Shown here piece by piece: positions 47,650 to 57,552 of a DNA stretch of 64,000 nucleotides (positions are counted from its first letter, which is position 1; each line of letters begins with the position of its first letter). Source of the stretch: Thalassotalea profundi (GTDB lineage Bacteria > Pseudomonadota > Gammaproteobacteria > Enterobacterales > Alteromonadaceae); NCBI RefSeq assembly GCF_014653195.1, contig NZ_BNAH01000002.1, positions 377 to 64,376 on the forward strand. The letters are read 5' to 3'. Under the pieces are notes generated by a model, which made no database searches, was not told the DNA's origin, and was given only the letters and a program-made list of their open reading frames with translations. The position numbers were made by a program, and so were the translations under genes.

Positions 47650-48693
47650 TTACAACACTCCACGCTCCATTTGATTTAACTCAATCGACTTAAACAAAGC
47701 AGTAAAGTTACCTTCACCAAAGCCTTTATCATCCACTCGTTGGATCATTTCAATAAATATTGGACCAAAGATATTTTTAGTAAATATTTGTAGTAAATAT
47801 GAGTTTTCACTTTGGCTATCTACAAGTATTTGATGATCTTGAATACGCTTATGATCTTCTTTCACCCAAGGTATACGTTTAAATACATCGTCATAATACT
47901 CTGGTACAATATCTAAGGTATCGATGATATCTTTATCCAATTGATCTAAAGAGCCAACTAAATCATCGGTAATAAATGCTAAGTGTTGAACACCAGGCCC
48001 GTTATATTCATCGAGATACTCATCAATTTGATTATTGTTAGTGCCCTTTCCTTCATTAATAGGAATACTAAACTTGCCACAAGGAGATTGTAATGCATAA
48101 GAAACTAACGCGGTTTTTTCACCTTTAATATCGAAATATCTCACTTCAGTGAAGCCAAAAACATCTTTGTAAAAGTTAGCCCAATGCTCCATTGTACCTT
48201 GATACACATTATTAGTTAAATGATCGACCGCTTTAAAGCCCTTATCTTTTACAAAAACAGGCTTATCAATCGCTTCAAAATCATCACTATAAATAGAACC
48301 TTTAGCACCAAATTTTTCGATAAAATAAATTAAACTATCTCCAATACCGTAAATGGCGGGATAAGGTAATTTATTTTCAACATCTTGCGCTGATTTAGCA
48401 CCACGCTTTATAGCTTGTTCAAAAGCAAAATCCGCATCTTCAACTCGCCAGCCCATTGAGCAAATAGCTGGACCATGGCTTTTAGCAAACTCTTTTGAAA
48501 AGCCTGCTTGTTCCTTATTTAATAAAAAATGAATATCGTTTTGATTAAAATACTCAATATCACGTCCTTTAAACTTTTTAGTTTTAGAAAAACCAAAACC
48601 ATAGAAAGCTTTTTCCATGAAGTCTGAATCTGGTGTTGCATATTCTGTAAATTCTATGCCACAAAGTTTTAATGGATTTTTAACATCTGTCAT
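47650..48693 (-). CDS. hppD: 4-hydroxyphenylpyruvate dioxygenase
   Basis: Converts 4-hydroxyphenylpyruvate to homogentisate in tyrosine catabolism, also the first step to pyomelanin. 347 residues, two VOC domains. The iron ligands His158 (VDHLTNN), His237 (GVQHLAF) and Glu315 (PIFIEMIQR) are present. ATG preceded by AGAGA. No homogentisate dioxygenase or fumarylacetoacetase gene nearby. A TyrR-like box lies about 170 bp upstream. Confidence 0.95.
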   Translation of the reverse strand: MTDVKNPLKLCGIEFTEYATPDSDFMEKAFYGFGFSKTKKFKGRDIEYFNQNDIHFLLNKEQAGFSKEFAKSHGPAICSMGWRVEDADFAFEQAIKRGAKSAQDVENKLPYPAIYGIGDSLIYFIEKFGAKGSIYSDDFEAIDKPVFVKDKGFKAVDHLTNNVYQGTMEHWANFYKDVFGFTEVRYFDIKGEKTALVSYALQSPCGKFSIPINEGKGTNNNQIDEYLDEYNGPGVQHLAFITDDLVGSLDQLDKDIIDTLDIVPEYYDDVFKRIPWVKEDHKRIQDHQILVDSQSENSYLLQIFTKNIFGPIFIEMIQRVDDKGFGEGNFTALFKSIELNQMERGVL

Positions 48694-48859
48694 AATTGTC
48701 TCTCTAACAACTCAATTGTTGCTATTATTACGAGGTTATAGACAGTTAGAAAGCCTGTAGAGAATCCAATTCATTTAAGTGCGTAACAAATTTTGTACGT
48801 ATAATATGAACAATAAATTATCTATATCAGCACAGCCCATACAAGGGTTGAAGTCGTGA

Positions 48860-48877
48860 TGTATCAATTAATTTACA
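48860..48877 (-). promoter_or_regulatory. TyrR-like box upstream of hppD
   Basis: TGTATC-AATTAA-TTTACA fits the TyrR operator pattern TGTAAA-N6-TTTACA with 10 of 12 positions and the core TGT-N12-ACA. It sits 167-184 bp upstream of the hppD start in the hppD/deaD spacer (48694-49001), which otherwise holds only the deaD terminator. TyrR-family control of aromatic amino acid catabolism is known in related genera. Functional here by inference only. Confidence 0.4.
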
Positions 48878-48958
48878 CATGATTTTTAACCTTGAAAATT
48901 TTTCTTCAACATATAATTTTCATAAGCTGTTACTTAGTAGCGATGAAATTTCACCCAT

Positions 48959-48982
48959 AAAAAAAGGCGCTAAAAGCGCCTT
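48959..48982 (-). terminator. Terminator of deaD
   Basis: On the minus strand AAGGCGCT-TTT-AGCGCCTT then TTTTTATG: 8-bp GC-rich stem with a T-run, 20 bp after the deaD stop. Confidence 0.85.
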
Positions 48983-49001
48983 AATTCAAAACGAATGTAG
49001 T

Positions 49002-50777
49002 TTAGTTTTCACGTCTTGGACGATCAGCTCTTTCACTACGTTTTCTAGGAGCACGTTCTGTAGAAGCTTGTGCATCCGATACAGAAATTTCTAATGATTG
49101 ACGGCGAATTTTAACACGCTTTAATTGTGCAAATGATTTATCTGGCATACCTTTAGGTAATTGTACAAAGCTATGACGTTCATGTAAGTTAATTGCACCG
49201 ATATAACTACTGTCTAGTGAGATTTCATTAGCAATAGCACCAACAATATCACCTGGTTTAGCGCCATGCTCTTTACCAACCTCTAAACGGTATGTTTGCC
49301 AATCAACATCATTACGAACAGATTTTGACTTACGTGGAGCTCTTTCACCACGTTCAGCACGATTACTTCTATCACCTCGTGAATCTCTGCGGCTGTCGCC
49401 ACGCCCACCACGCTCATTACGGTCACGTGTTTCACGGCGAGGCTTAGGATCTTCTTTTGGCTGTAATGGTTGATTTAACTGTTTCTGATACAACAAAGCA
49501 GCAGCTAAATCAGCAATAGACAATTCAGACTCTACAGCCATTGCCTCAATAATTTCACGCATATTCGTAAGATCTTTATCGGCAACAGCTGTTGCTAATT
49601 CATTACGTGTGCGCTCAATACGTGCTTTACCTATTTCTTGAATACTTGGTAATTCATAAGTTTTGACTACACCAGAAGTTAAACGTTCATAGTGACGTAG
49701 CGAATACATTTCACGAGGACGTACGAATGAGATTGCAACCCCTTCACGACCTGCACGACCTGTACGACCAATACGATGAACATAAGCTTCGTTATCGCCA
49801 GGCAAGTCATAATTAACAACTAATGAAATACGTGGAATATCTAAGCCACGAGCAACCACATCAGTTGCTACTAATATAGAAGACTTACCTGATTTTAATT
49901 GATCTACAGTACGTTCACGTTGTGCTTGGTTCATGTCACCATTTAAGGCAACAGCTGCATAGCCAGCACGCTCTAATTTTTCAGCAACATCAATAGTGTC
50001 GTTACGGGTACGTACAAAAATTATCATTGCATCATATTCAACACTTTCAGCGATACGCTCAAGTGCAGTAATTTTATTTATGCCGCTAACTTTCCACGCA
50101 TATTGCGTTATATTGGCTTTTTCTTTCTTAACTGCGGCAATTTTAATATGCTCAGGATCTTTTAAGAAACGATTAGCTACTTTACGAATTTGTGAAGGCA
50201 TAGTCGCAGAAAATAACGCCATTTGAGTTTCTTTCGGTAAATGCTCTAAGATCCACTCAATGTCTTCTAAAAAGCCCATGTTTAACATTTCATCAGCTTC
50301 ATCAAGCACACAAAACGATAAATTATCTAGTTTCAAACTCTTACGACGTAAGTGGTCCATTAATCGACCCGGCGTACCAACAACAACTTGAGCACCACGC
50401 TCTAACTGCTGAAATTGAGGCCCGTAAGATTGACCGCCGTATAAAGTAGCTACTTTTAAACCTTTCATATTTTTAGCAAATGTTTCGATTGCTTCAGCAA
50501 CCTGAATCGCTAATTCACGTGTTGGCGCTAAAACCATCAATTGTGGCTTTTTGATTGAAACATCTATTTTTGCTAAAGCAGGTAATCCAAATGCGGCTGT
50601 TTTTCCCGTACCTGTTTGTGCTTCACCTAGTACATCTTTCCCTGCTAATAATGGTGGAATTGTTTTTGCTTGAATAGGGGTTGATGATTCAAAACCTAAC
50701 ACAACTAATGCAGAAAGTAGGTTTTCAGGCAAGCCAAGGGTATCAAAGCCAACAGAGGCATTGTTAATATCAGTCAT
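49002..50777 (-). CDS. deaD: DEAD-box ATP-dependent RNA helicase DeaD/CsdA
   Basis: Unwinds structured RNA in ribosome assembly and mRNA decay, usually cold-induced. 591 residues: RecA-like domain 1 with Q-motif region, AQTGTGKT (about 58-65), PTRELA and DEAD (LDEADEML); domain 2 with HRIGRTGRAGREG; an Arg/Gly/Asp-rich linker (about 440-490); and a DbpA-type RNA-binding domain (YRLEVGKEHGAKPGDIVGAI). Its message has an inferred leader of about 190 nt, as for E. coli csdA, so cold-regulated translation is likely. No strong Shine-Dalgarno precedes the ATG. Confidence 0.95.
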   Translation of the reverse strand: MTDINNASVGFDTLGLPENLLSALVVLGFESSTPIQAKTIPPLLAGKDVLGEAQTGTGKTAAFGLPALAKIDVSIKKPQLMVLAPTRELAIQVAEAIETFAKNMKGLKVATLYGGQSYGPQFQQLERGAQVVVGTPGRLMDHLRRKSLKLDNLSFCVLDEADEMLNMGFLEDIEWILEHLPKETQMALFSATMPSQIRKVANRFLKDPEHIKIAAVKKEKANITQYAWKVSGINKITALERIAESVEYDAMIIFVRTRNDTIDVAEKLERAGYAAVALNGDMNQAQRERTVDQLKSGKSSILVATDVVARGLDIPRISLVVNYDLPGDNEAYVHRIGRTGRAGREGVAISFVRPREMYSLRHYERLTSGVVKTYELPSIQEIGKARIERTRNELATAVADKDLTNMREIIEAMAVESELSIADLAAALLYQKQLNQPLQPKEDPKPRRETRDRNERGGRGDSRRDSRGDRSNRAERGERAPRKSKSVRNDVDWQTYRLEVGKEHGAKPGDIVGAIANEISLDSSYIGAINLHERHSFVQLPKGMPDKSFAQLKRVKIRRQSLEISVSDAQASTERAPRKRSERADRPRREN

Positions 50778-50965
50778 ATATAATTTTCGTCTTCTTAAGG
50801 CAGGCAGCTTAGCAATCTATCGCATATACCCGCGTACAATTACGAGGAAACCACCGGGAAGACTTTAGGCACATTCGTTAACTAGCTAAGGATGCTAGTA
50901 AGGCAAGTCTATTGGGATAACCCCACACATTTCAAAGGCCAATTCCATGACGGCCTTATATCGAG
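50778..50965 (-). promoter_or_regulatory. Long 5' leader of deaD
   Basis: Gene-free 359-bp spacer; the part from about 50965 to the ATG should be transcribed. It contains the inverted repeats AAGGCC...GGCCTT (about 50934-50966) and CTAGC-N7-GCTAG near 50882-50898, so it is probably structured. Long structured leaders are a hallmark of cold-shock mRNAs. No known riboswitch class was recognised. Confidence 0.5.
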
Positions 50966-50971
50966 GCGCGA

Positions 50972-50999
50972 ATTATACATACGTTTAATTAATAAGCAA
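50972..50999 (-). promoter_or_regulatory. deaD promoter
   Basis: Minus strand: -35 TTGCTT (50994-50999), 16-bp spacer, perfect -10 TATAAT (50972-50977). It predicts a start near 50965, nearly 190 bp before the deaD ATG. Confidence 0.55.
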
Positions 51000-51136
51000 G
51001 ACAAATCTTTAAAATCATACTAATTTAAGGGAGTAAGTCAAAGACTGTAATCGCCACTTTTCATTAGATAGTCGAAAAGTTATATTTGTTTCATACACCT
51101 TTACTATCTAAAAATGAAGGTGGCTATAAATTACAG

Positions 51137-53527
51137 TTACTCTTCTTCCCCATTAAGCAGTTCAGAGAAAACAGACAATTTATCTAATACTAAGCCATGG
51201 ATAGATTTTCGTGGATAGCGGCCTGTACTGCTAATTTTACCAGCATCTACTCCCATTAATATCTCTAAAGCCTGATCTATATCTTCAACACAATAGACAG
51301 AAAATTTATTGTTTTTAACTGCATTAATCACTTCATCAGATAACATTAAATTACTTACATTAGTCTTAGGAATAATAACACCCTGGGTTCCCGTTAATCC
51401 TTTGTCTTCACATAAACGATAGAAGCCCTCTATTTTCTCATTTACGCCACCAATTGACTGCACACCACCATGCTGATTAATAGAACCTGTTATCGCTATC
51501 CCTTGGTCAATAGGTAAATTCGCAATTGCAGAAATAAGCGCACATAATTCTGCCATCGACGCACTATCACCGTCGATATGACCATAAGATTGCTCAATGG
51601 CTATATTAGCGGAAATAGAAACTGGAAAGCCTTGTCCATATTTATGTCCAATATACCCGGAGAGTAATAACACACCTTTTGAATGAATTGATTTACCTAA
51701 ATCAACTTCTCTTTCTATATCAGTTATGCCGTGACTACCCGCATAAACAGTTGCACTAATACGTGCAGGGGTACCGAAAACACTATCGCCTATTTCCAAT
51801 ACCGTTAATCCATTAATTTTACCTATTTGTTTACCACTCGTACTTATAAGAACTTGTTCTTCTTTAATTTCACTTAACCAAGCTTCACTAATTCTGCCTG
51901 TTCGTCGCTGTTTTGCTGCCAAAGCTTGTAAAACACAACTAGCATTAAGCTCCCCATGACTCCCATTTTTTTTCCATAAATAAACAGCTTCATCAAGTAA
52001 ATCATTTACCTGAACAATATTGGCAGAAATTTTATGTTGGTGTTCAGCACGACGAAGCGCATATCTCACTAATTCTAATACGGCGCTTTTATCAACATGC
52101 GGATAGTCTTTTTTAATCGCTCTTTGACGAATTAGTTGAGCATAATCCGTTAAATTTTTATCATTTTTTTCAAGGTGACGATCAAAATCAGCTAAAATTC
52201 GAAACAATTCAGTAAACTCTTGATCATAATCTTGTAGGGTATAATAAAGCTCAGGATCACCCAATAAAATAACTTTAACTTCTAGGGGGATTTTTTCAGG
52301 TTGTAATGTCACACCACTTGGCTGACTATACTCTGAATAAGGATTTTCAATGGTAATTTCTTCGGTTTTCAAGGCTAACTTTAAACGTGACCACACAAGC
52401 GGTTGATTCAAAAGTTTCTCTGCATCTAACAATAAATATCCACCATTAGCTTTATGCAAAGCGCCAGCTCTGATCAAGCGGTAACTGGTATAAGTTGACC
52501 CTTGAAATGAAGCAAAATCTGCATGTCCAAATAAATTTTGAAATGTCGGGTTTTGTTCGTAAACAACAGGAGCTCCGGCTCCCGGATCTCTTGCCACCAA
52601 TAAGTTGGGTAAAAAACGCTCGACCATTAATTTTCTTGCTTCTTTGTCGTTAAGTTGCTCACCAACGTCTTCAACGAGTATTTCAAGCACGGCATCAACA
52701 ACATGCGCTTTCACTTTTGTAAGGTATTTTAATACACCAATATTACTGGCAAATTCATGCTCTAACTCTTTTAAAAAAGGCCGAATACTTTGCTCTGCCG
52801 TTTCATATTTAAGTTTACGCATTTTATCTGATGAAATTCGCTTCCATAAAGGTAATTCAATTAATTTTTCAGAAAGTAAATTTTCTAAGGTCGAAAGCAA
52901 GGCATAAAATTCATTGCGTTTTATTTCGTCTAAATTCGCAAATTCTTTGTCATTTAATGGTTTATCATCAACCAAAGGAGCAAAGCCTATTTCACCATTT
53001 TCTTCAAATAGCACAACATTATTTTTTAGTGCGGTTTCTTCAACGACAGCGATAGCTTCATCATATTTTTGATTAAATTCTCTATCAATTGCTGCTTTTT
53101 GACGTTGATAACCTGGGTTATCGAAAATTTCAGGAAATAAATCTAATAACTCATCAATAAAAGTATCAAGGCGAGCCAGTAGTTGTTTGCCATCACCAGG
53201 GCTAACATAAAGTCGATGAGGTGCATGTACATCATCAAAATTATTGATATAACACCATTCTGAAGGTGTTGGTTGTTCACTAGCAGTAGCTGCTAACATT
53301 TGCTTTATTAAAGTTTGTCTACCTGTACCATGTTCACCCATTGCATAAACATTAAAGCCAGGGGACTCCATCGACAGTCCAAAATTAAGTGCTTCTTTAG
53401 CACGTTCATGACCAATGAATATTTGCTCGACATTTTCAGCGTTTTCAATTTGGGAAAATAATTCAATGGCTAAGTTAGCCGTTAACTTTTCAGGAGTAAG
53501 TCGCAACTTTTGATGCGTTTCTTTCAT
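51137..53527 (-). CDS. Lon-like ATP-dependent protease (LonB/YcbZ type)
   Basis: 796 residues. N-terminal AAA-type region with Walker A GEHGTGRQT near residue 65, a central helical insertion, and a C-terminal Lon proteolytic domain with the Ser655-Lys698 dyad (DGDSAS and NEKIEG), spaced 43 residues apart as in Lon. No LAN substrate-binding domain. Matches the E. coli YcbZ (LonH) family, thought to act as a cytosolic protease. Single gene. Confidence 0.9.
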   Translation of the reverse strand: MKETHQKLRLTPEKLTANLAIELFSQIENAENVEQIFIGHERAKEALNFGLSMESPGFNVYAMGEHGTGRQTLIKQMLAATASEQPTPSEWCYINNFDDVHAPHRLYVSPGDGKQLLARLDTFIDELLDLFPEIFDNPGYQRQKAAIDREFNQKYDEAIAVVEETALKNNVVLFEENGEIGFAPLVDDKPLNDKEFANLDEIKRNEFYALLSTLENLLSEKLIELPLWKRISSDKMRKLKYETAEQSIRPFLKELEHEFASNIGVLKYLTKVKAHVVDAVLEILVEDVGEQLNDKEARKLMVERFLPNLLVARDPGAGAPVVYEQNPTFQNLFGHADFASFQGSTYTSYRLIRAGALHKANGGYLLLDAEKLLNQPLVWSRLKLALKTEEITIENPYSEYSQPSGVTLQPEKIPLEVKVILLGDPELYYTLQDYDQEFTELFRILADFDRHLEKNDKNLTDYAQLIRQRAIKKDYPHVDKSAVLELVRYALRRAEHQHKISANIVQVNDLLDEAVYLWKKNGSHGELNASCVLQALAAKQRRTGRISEAWLSEIKEEQVLISTSGKQIGKINGLTVLEIGDSVFGTPARISATVYAGSHGITDIEREVDLGKSIHSKGVLLLSGYIGHKYGQGFPVSISANIAIEQSYGHIDGDSASMAELCALISAIANLPIDQGIAITGSINQHGGVQSIGGVNEKIEGFYRLCEDKGLTGTQGVIIPKTNVSNLMLSDEVINAVKNNKFSVYCVEDIDQALEILMGVDAGKISSTGRYPRKSIHGLVLDKLSVFSELLNGEEE

Positions 53528-53661
53528 TAGACTCTCATTATTAATGTTTGAACAACAAACATCTTCTATAAACTATCGTAATCATGTTGATAAAGCCGTA
53601 GTTTACACGTATATAAATGCCTTTGGCAAAAAGTCTCTGACAAATTAGCGATAGACAAATA

Positions 53662-54144
53662 CTATGGACTTAAGCTTTCACGAATAAAGTGATCATGATT
53701 ACAGTGTAAACACTTACTTACCTGGCTAAGTCTAGAAATTAACAATGAATGATGACAGTTAACGCAGGTAAGTTTACCAAAACCGATTATATCACCTTCC
53801 TTATAATCGCCATTGTGATCAAAGTCTTCACAAAGCTCAGCCCACTCCACTTGCGACTTGTCAGTTATTTTGACTAACAATGCCCAAAATGACTCATTCA
53901 ATAAAGCTAAAAAAATAGAATGTTTGGCTTGCTCTTGATTCGATAAATAAAATTCATGTAAATCATATTTAAAATTTTCAATGAATTGCTTTATTTTTTC
54001 TTCAGGAATTGATTCAGCCGATGATAAAATAACCTTTGCTTGTTCAACTAATTCGACGATTTGAGTAACTTCATGTTTTTTCACATCAGTTAACCATACT
54101 GATAACTTTTGATAAAAATCAGTTATTACAGGTTTATTTAACAT
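53662..54144 (-). CDS. Zinc-ribbon protein of the DUF1451 family
   Basis: 160 residues: a helical N-terminal body (about 1-110) and a C-terminal zinc ribbon with Cys-x2-Cys pairs (CVNC, CLHC) separated by 17 residues. It fits the YgfB-neighbouring or YbeL-type DUF1451 family of unknown role, seen near leuS in relatives (E. coli ybeL is close to leuS). Strong Shine-Dalgarno GAGGAGGT before the ATG. Divergent from leuS. Confidence 0.78.
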   Translation of the reverse strand: MLNKPVITDFYQKLSVWLTDVKKHEVTQIVELVEQAKVILSSAESIPEEKIKQFIENFKYDLHEFYLSNQEQAKHSIFLALLNESFWALLVKITDKSQVEWAELCEDFDHNGDYKEGDIIGFGKLTCVNCHHSLLISRLSQVSKCLHCNHDHFIRESLSP

Positions 54145-54284
54145 AATACCTCCTCAGGTAGTTCGAACAATTAGTAAACTTTGAGCGAGCAATAATCGCT
54201 TTAAAGCTTATTAATCAGTATAGACAATAGTACTATAAGAAAAAGTCTTACTACGAAAAAAGTCTGTGAATACCTTTAATAAAC

Positions 54285-54314
54285 TTGTTAAAAACCCTCA
54301 CGATAAGGTATTCT
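54285..54314 (+). promoter_or_regulatory. Candidate leuS promoter
   Basis: -35 TTGTTA (54285-54290), 18-bp spacer, -10 TATTCT (54309-54314), about 100 bp before leuS. Matches are moderate. Confidence 0.4.
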
Positions 54315-54353
54315 ATGCCGATTAATTTATATCAAGCTTTTTGTTGAAATATT

Positions 54354-54379
54354 CAGGGTTATTACAATATCCCTGTTTT
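54354..54379 (+). promoter_or_regulatory. Hairpin with T-tract in the leuS leader
   Basis: CAGGG and CCCTG with inner TATT/AATA pairing are followed by TTTT, 37 bp before the leuS ATG. It may be an attenuator or just a leader stem-loop. No leucine-codon leader peptide was seen. Confidence 0.3.
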
Positions 54380-54416
54380 AAAAAAGCCCCAATTCTAGTC
54401 TTTTGAGAAATCGTTA

Positions 54417-56996
54417 ATGGAATCCACTTATAACCCCCAATCTATCGAGGCTGATGTTCAGAAATTCTGGACTGATAACCAAACTTTTCGTGCACAAGAA
54501 GTTCCAGGTAAAGAGAAATTCTATTGTTTATCAATGTTTCCTTATCCAAGCGGGCGTCTGCATATGGGCCATGTGCGTAACTATAGTTTGGGTGATGTAA
54601 TTTCTCGTTACCAACGGATGCAAGGAAAAAATGTAATGCAACCGATGGGGTGGGATGCTTTTGGCTTACCTGCTGAAAACGCCGCCATTAAAAATAATTC
54701 AGCCCCAGCCAAGTGGACCTATGAAAACATTGATTATATGCGTAATCAATTAAAGTCTTTAGGCTTTGGTTATGACTGGCATAGAGAATTAGCCACCTGT
54801 AAAAAAGACTATTACCGTTGGGAACAGTGGTTTTTTACTAAACTTTATGAAAAAGGCCTTGTATATAAAAAGAATGCAACCGTTAACTGGGATCCTGTAG
54901 ATCAAACAGTATTAGCCAATGAGCAAGTTATCGATGGGCGCGGCTGGCGCTCTGGTGCAATTGTTGAACGTAAAGAAATTCCACAATGGTTCATCAAAAT
55001 TACCGATTATGCCGAAGAGCTTTTAGATGACTTAGCATTATTAGACGGTTGGCCTGAGCAAGTAAAAACCATGCAACGTAACTGGATTGGTCGCTCTGAA
55101 GGGGTTGAAATGACTTTCCAACTTGCAGATTCAGATCAATCATTTGATATTTACACAACACGTCCAGATACATTAATGGGTGTTACTTACGTGGCACTAG
55201 CAGCTCAGCATCCTTTAGCGTTAGCTGCAGCTGAAAACAATACTGAATTAGCCAACTTCATTAAAGAATGTAAAACCAATAAAGCCACTGAAGCTGATAT
55301 GGCTACGATGGAAAAAAAAGGTGTTGATACAGGATTAACTGCTATACACCCAATAACAGGAAAACCAGTGCCAGTATGGGCGGCAAATTTTGTGTTAATG
55401 GATTATGGTTCAGGGGCCGTAATGTCTGTACCTGGCCATGACCAGCGTGACTGGGAATTTGCGAAAAAGTATAACCTTGAAATTAAACAAGTAATTCAAG
55501 GCAGTGACTCTGATGATATTACTGTAGCAGCTATTGTTGAAAAAAATATTCTAATAAATTCAGGTGAATTTGATGGTTTAGATTTTGAACAAGCATTTAA
55601 AGCTATTTCAGATAAGTTAGTTTCTGAAAACAAGGGTAAGGTAACTGTTAATTACCGTTTACGCGATTGGGGGGTTTCTCGCCAACGTTACTGGGGGACA
55701 CCTATACCAATGTTAAAATTAGCTAACGGTGAATCAGTCCCTGTACCTGAAGATCAATTACCCGTTGTTTTACCTGAAGATGTGATAATGGATGGTGTAA
55801 CCTCACCGATAAAAAGCAACGAAGAATGGGCAAAAACAACTTATAACGGCGAAGAAGCCTTCAGAGAAACTGATACATTTGACACTTTTATGGAGTCATC
55901 ATGGTATTACGCCCGCTATTGTTCACCAAATGACGACAGCCAAATGTTAGATCCAGAAAAAGCTAACTATTGGTTACCTGTTGATCAGTACATTGGTGGT
56001 ATTGAACATGCCATATTACATTTATTATATGCACGTTTTTTTCATAAACTATTGCGTGATGTGGGTTTAGTTGAAAGCAGTGAGCCGTTTAAAAGCTTAC
56101 TTTGTCAAGGCATGGTTCTAGCTGATACTTATTATCGAGAAGCTGATAATGGTGGCCAAGAATGGATTGCCCCTTCTGACGTGATCGTTGAACGTAATGA
56201 AAAAGGACAAATAATCTCAGCTATCAGCAAGCACGACAAAAAGCCAGTTATATCAGCGGGCATGAGTAAAATGTCTAAGTCGAAAAATAATGGAATAGAT
56301 CCTCAACAGGTCATTGATTTATACGGCGCAGATACTGTACGTTTATTTATCATGTTTACCTCTCCACCAGAGCAAACTTTAGAGTGGTCTGATTCTGGTG
56401 TTGAAGGAGCACATCGCTTCTTAAAACGTGTATGGAAATTAGCCTACGACTTCACCGAAAGTGGTGATGTTGCACCACTAGCTGAAATTACCTTAAGTAG
56501 CGATCATAAAACATTACGCCGTGAAGTACATAAAACTATTGCTAAAGTTACCGATGATATTGGTCGAAGAAATACGTTTAATACCGCTATTGCAGCAATC
56601 ATGGAATTAATGAATCACTTATCAAAAGCACCATTAAGTACGATAGAAGATAGAACAGTTATGCAAGAAGCTGTTCAAGCTGTCATATTAATGTTGACGC
56701 CTATCGCTCCTCATATGTGTCATCAACTATGGAAAGATATAGGCAATAATAATCATGTTGAAGAAGCACTATGGCCGGTAGTTGATAAAGCCGCTCTTAT
56801 TGAAGATGAAAAGCTTATTATCGTACAAGTTAATGGTAAGCTTAGAGCAAAAATTACTGTTGCAGCTGATGCAAGCAAAGAACAAGTAGAGTCTTTAGGT
56901 TTAAGCGAAGACAATGTTGCTAAATTCATTGCTGATAAAACAGTTCGTAAAGTGATATATGTTCCTGGAAAACTACTTAATATTGTGGCTAACTAA
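54417..56996 (+). CDS. leuS: Leucyl-tRNA synthetase
   Basis: Charges tRNA-Leu. 859 residues (E. coli 860). Class I motif HMGH (49-52), CP1 editing domain with a conserved Thr-rich stretch [12 protein letters not shown] and [15 protein letters not shown], then KMSKS at 618-622 and a C-terminal domain ending [11 protein letters not shown]. First gene of the operon leuS-lptE-holA-nadD; its stop overlaps the lptE start by one base (TAATG). Confidence 0.98.
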   Translation: MESTYNPQSIEADVQKFWTDNQTFRAQEVPGKEKFYCLSMFPYPSGRLHMGHVRNYSLGDVISRYQRMQGKNVMQPMGWDAFGLPAENAAIKNNSAPAKWTYENIDYMRNQLKSLGFGYDWHRELATCKKDYYRWEQWFFTKLYEKGLVYKKNATVNWDPVDQTVLANEQVIDGRGWRSGAIVERKEIPQWFIKITDYAEELLDDLALLDGWPEQVKTMQRNWIGRSEGVEMTFQLADSDQSFDIYTTRPDTLMGVTYVALAAQHPLALAAAENNTELANFIKECKTNKATEADMATMEKKGVDTGLTAIHPITGKPVPVWAANFVLMDYGSGAVMSVPGHDQRDWEFAKKYNLEIKQVIQGSDSDDITVAAIVEKNILINSGEFDGLDFEQAFKAISDKLVSENKGKVTVNYRLRDWGVSRQRYWGTPIPMLKLANGESVPVPEDQLPVVLPEDVIMDGVTSPIKSNEEWAKTTYNGEEAFRETDTFDTFMESSWYYARYCSPNDDSQMLDPEKANYWLPVDQYIGGIEHAILHLLYARFFHKLLRDVGLVESSEPFKSLLCQGMVLADTYYREADNGGQEWIAPSDVIVERNEKGQIISAISKHDKKPVISAGMSKMSKSKNNGIDPQQVIDLYGADTVRLFIMFTSPPEQTLEWSDSGVEGAHRFLKRVWKLAYDFTESGDVAPLAEITLSSDHKTLRREVHKTIAKVTDDIGRRNTFNTAIAAIMELMNHLSKAPLSTIEDRTVMQEAVQAVILMLTPIAPHMCHQLWKDIGNNNHVEEALWPVVDKAALIEDEKLIIVQVNGKLRAKITVAADASKEQVESLGLSEDNVAKFIADKTVRKVIYVPGKLLNIVAN

Positions 56997-57523
56997 TGAA
57001 AATTCACAGTCAACTATTTACGACATCAATCAAAAAACTACTTAATAAACCTTTCGCAGTTTTATTGTACTGTATATTAATGTCTGGCTGTGGCTTTTCG
57101 CTTCGCGGCGATTATTTTATCGCCGCTCAATTACAGCATATCAACGTAACTTCGGTCGATAAATATGGCGAATTAACTCGTATAGTTAAACAGCATTTAT
57201 TACTTAATAAAGTAGAGATCACCAAAAGTTATGATAAAACTTTACCTGAACTCAATATTTTAAAAGATACCCTAAATCGTCGAACGCTTTCTGTTTTTCC
57301 AAATGGGCAAGTAGCTGAATATGAGCTAATTTATACAGTGAGATACCAATTACGCTTTGCTAATGAAGATTTTGAGAGCTTTAAAATTGAGCTAAATCGT
57401 GATTATCAAGATGATCCTGATTTAGCCCTAGCAAAAAGCCGAGAATTAGCCTTAATGTTAAGCGAAATGCGTCAAGAAGCTGCAAATAAAATTATACGTA
57501 ACTTAGCCAGTATTCAACGTTAA
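56996..57523 (+). CDS. lptE: LPS-assembly lipoprotein LptE
   Basis: 175 residues. Lipoprotein signal with lipobox LMSGC, Cys32, after an unusually long n-region. Then GFSLRGDYF, HINVTSVDKYGELTRIVKQHL and the family's RRTLSVFPNGQVAEYEL. Plugs the LptD outer-membrane barrel that inserts LPS. Coupled to leuS by a one-base overlap; holA follows after 29 bp. Confidence 0.93.
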   Translation: MKIHSQLFTTSIKKLLNKPFAVLLYCILMSGCGFSLRGDYFIAAQLQHINVTSVDKYGELTRIVKQHLLLNKVEITKSYDKTLPELNILKDTLNRRTLSVFPNGQVAEYELIYTVRYQLRFANEDFESFKIELNRDYQDDPDLALAKSRELALMLSEMRQEAANKIIRNLASIQR

Positions 57524-57552
57524 CCCCATTAATTTATACGAGCTATAAAGCT

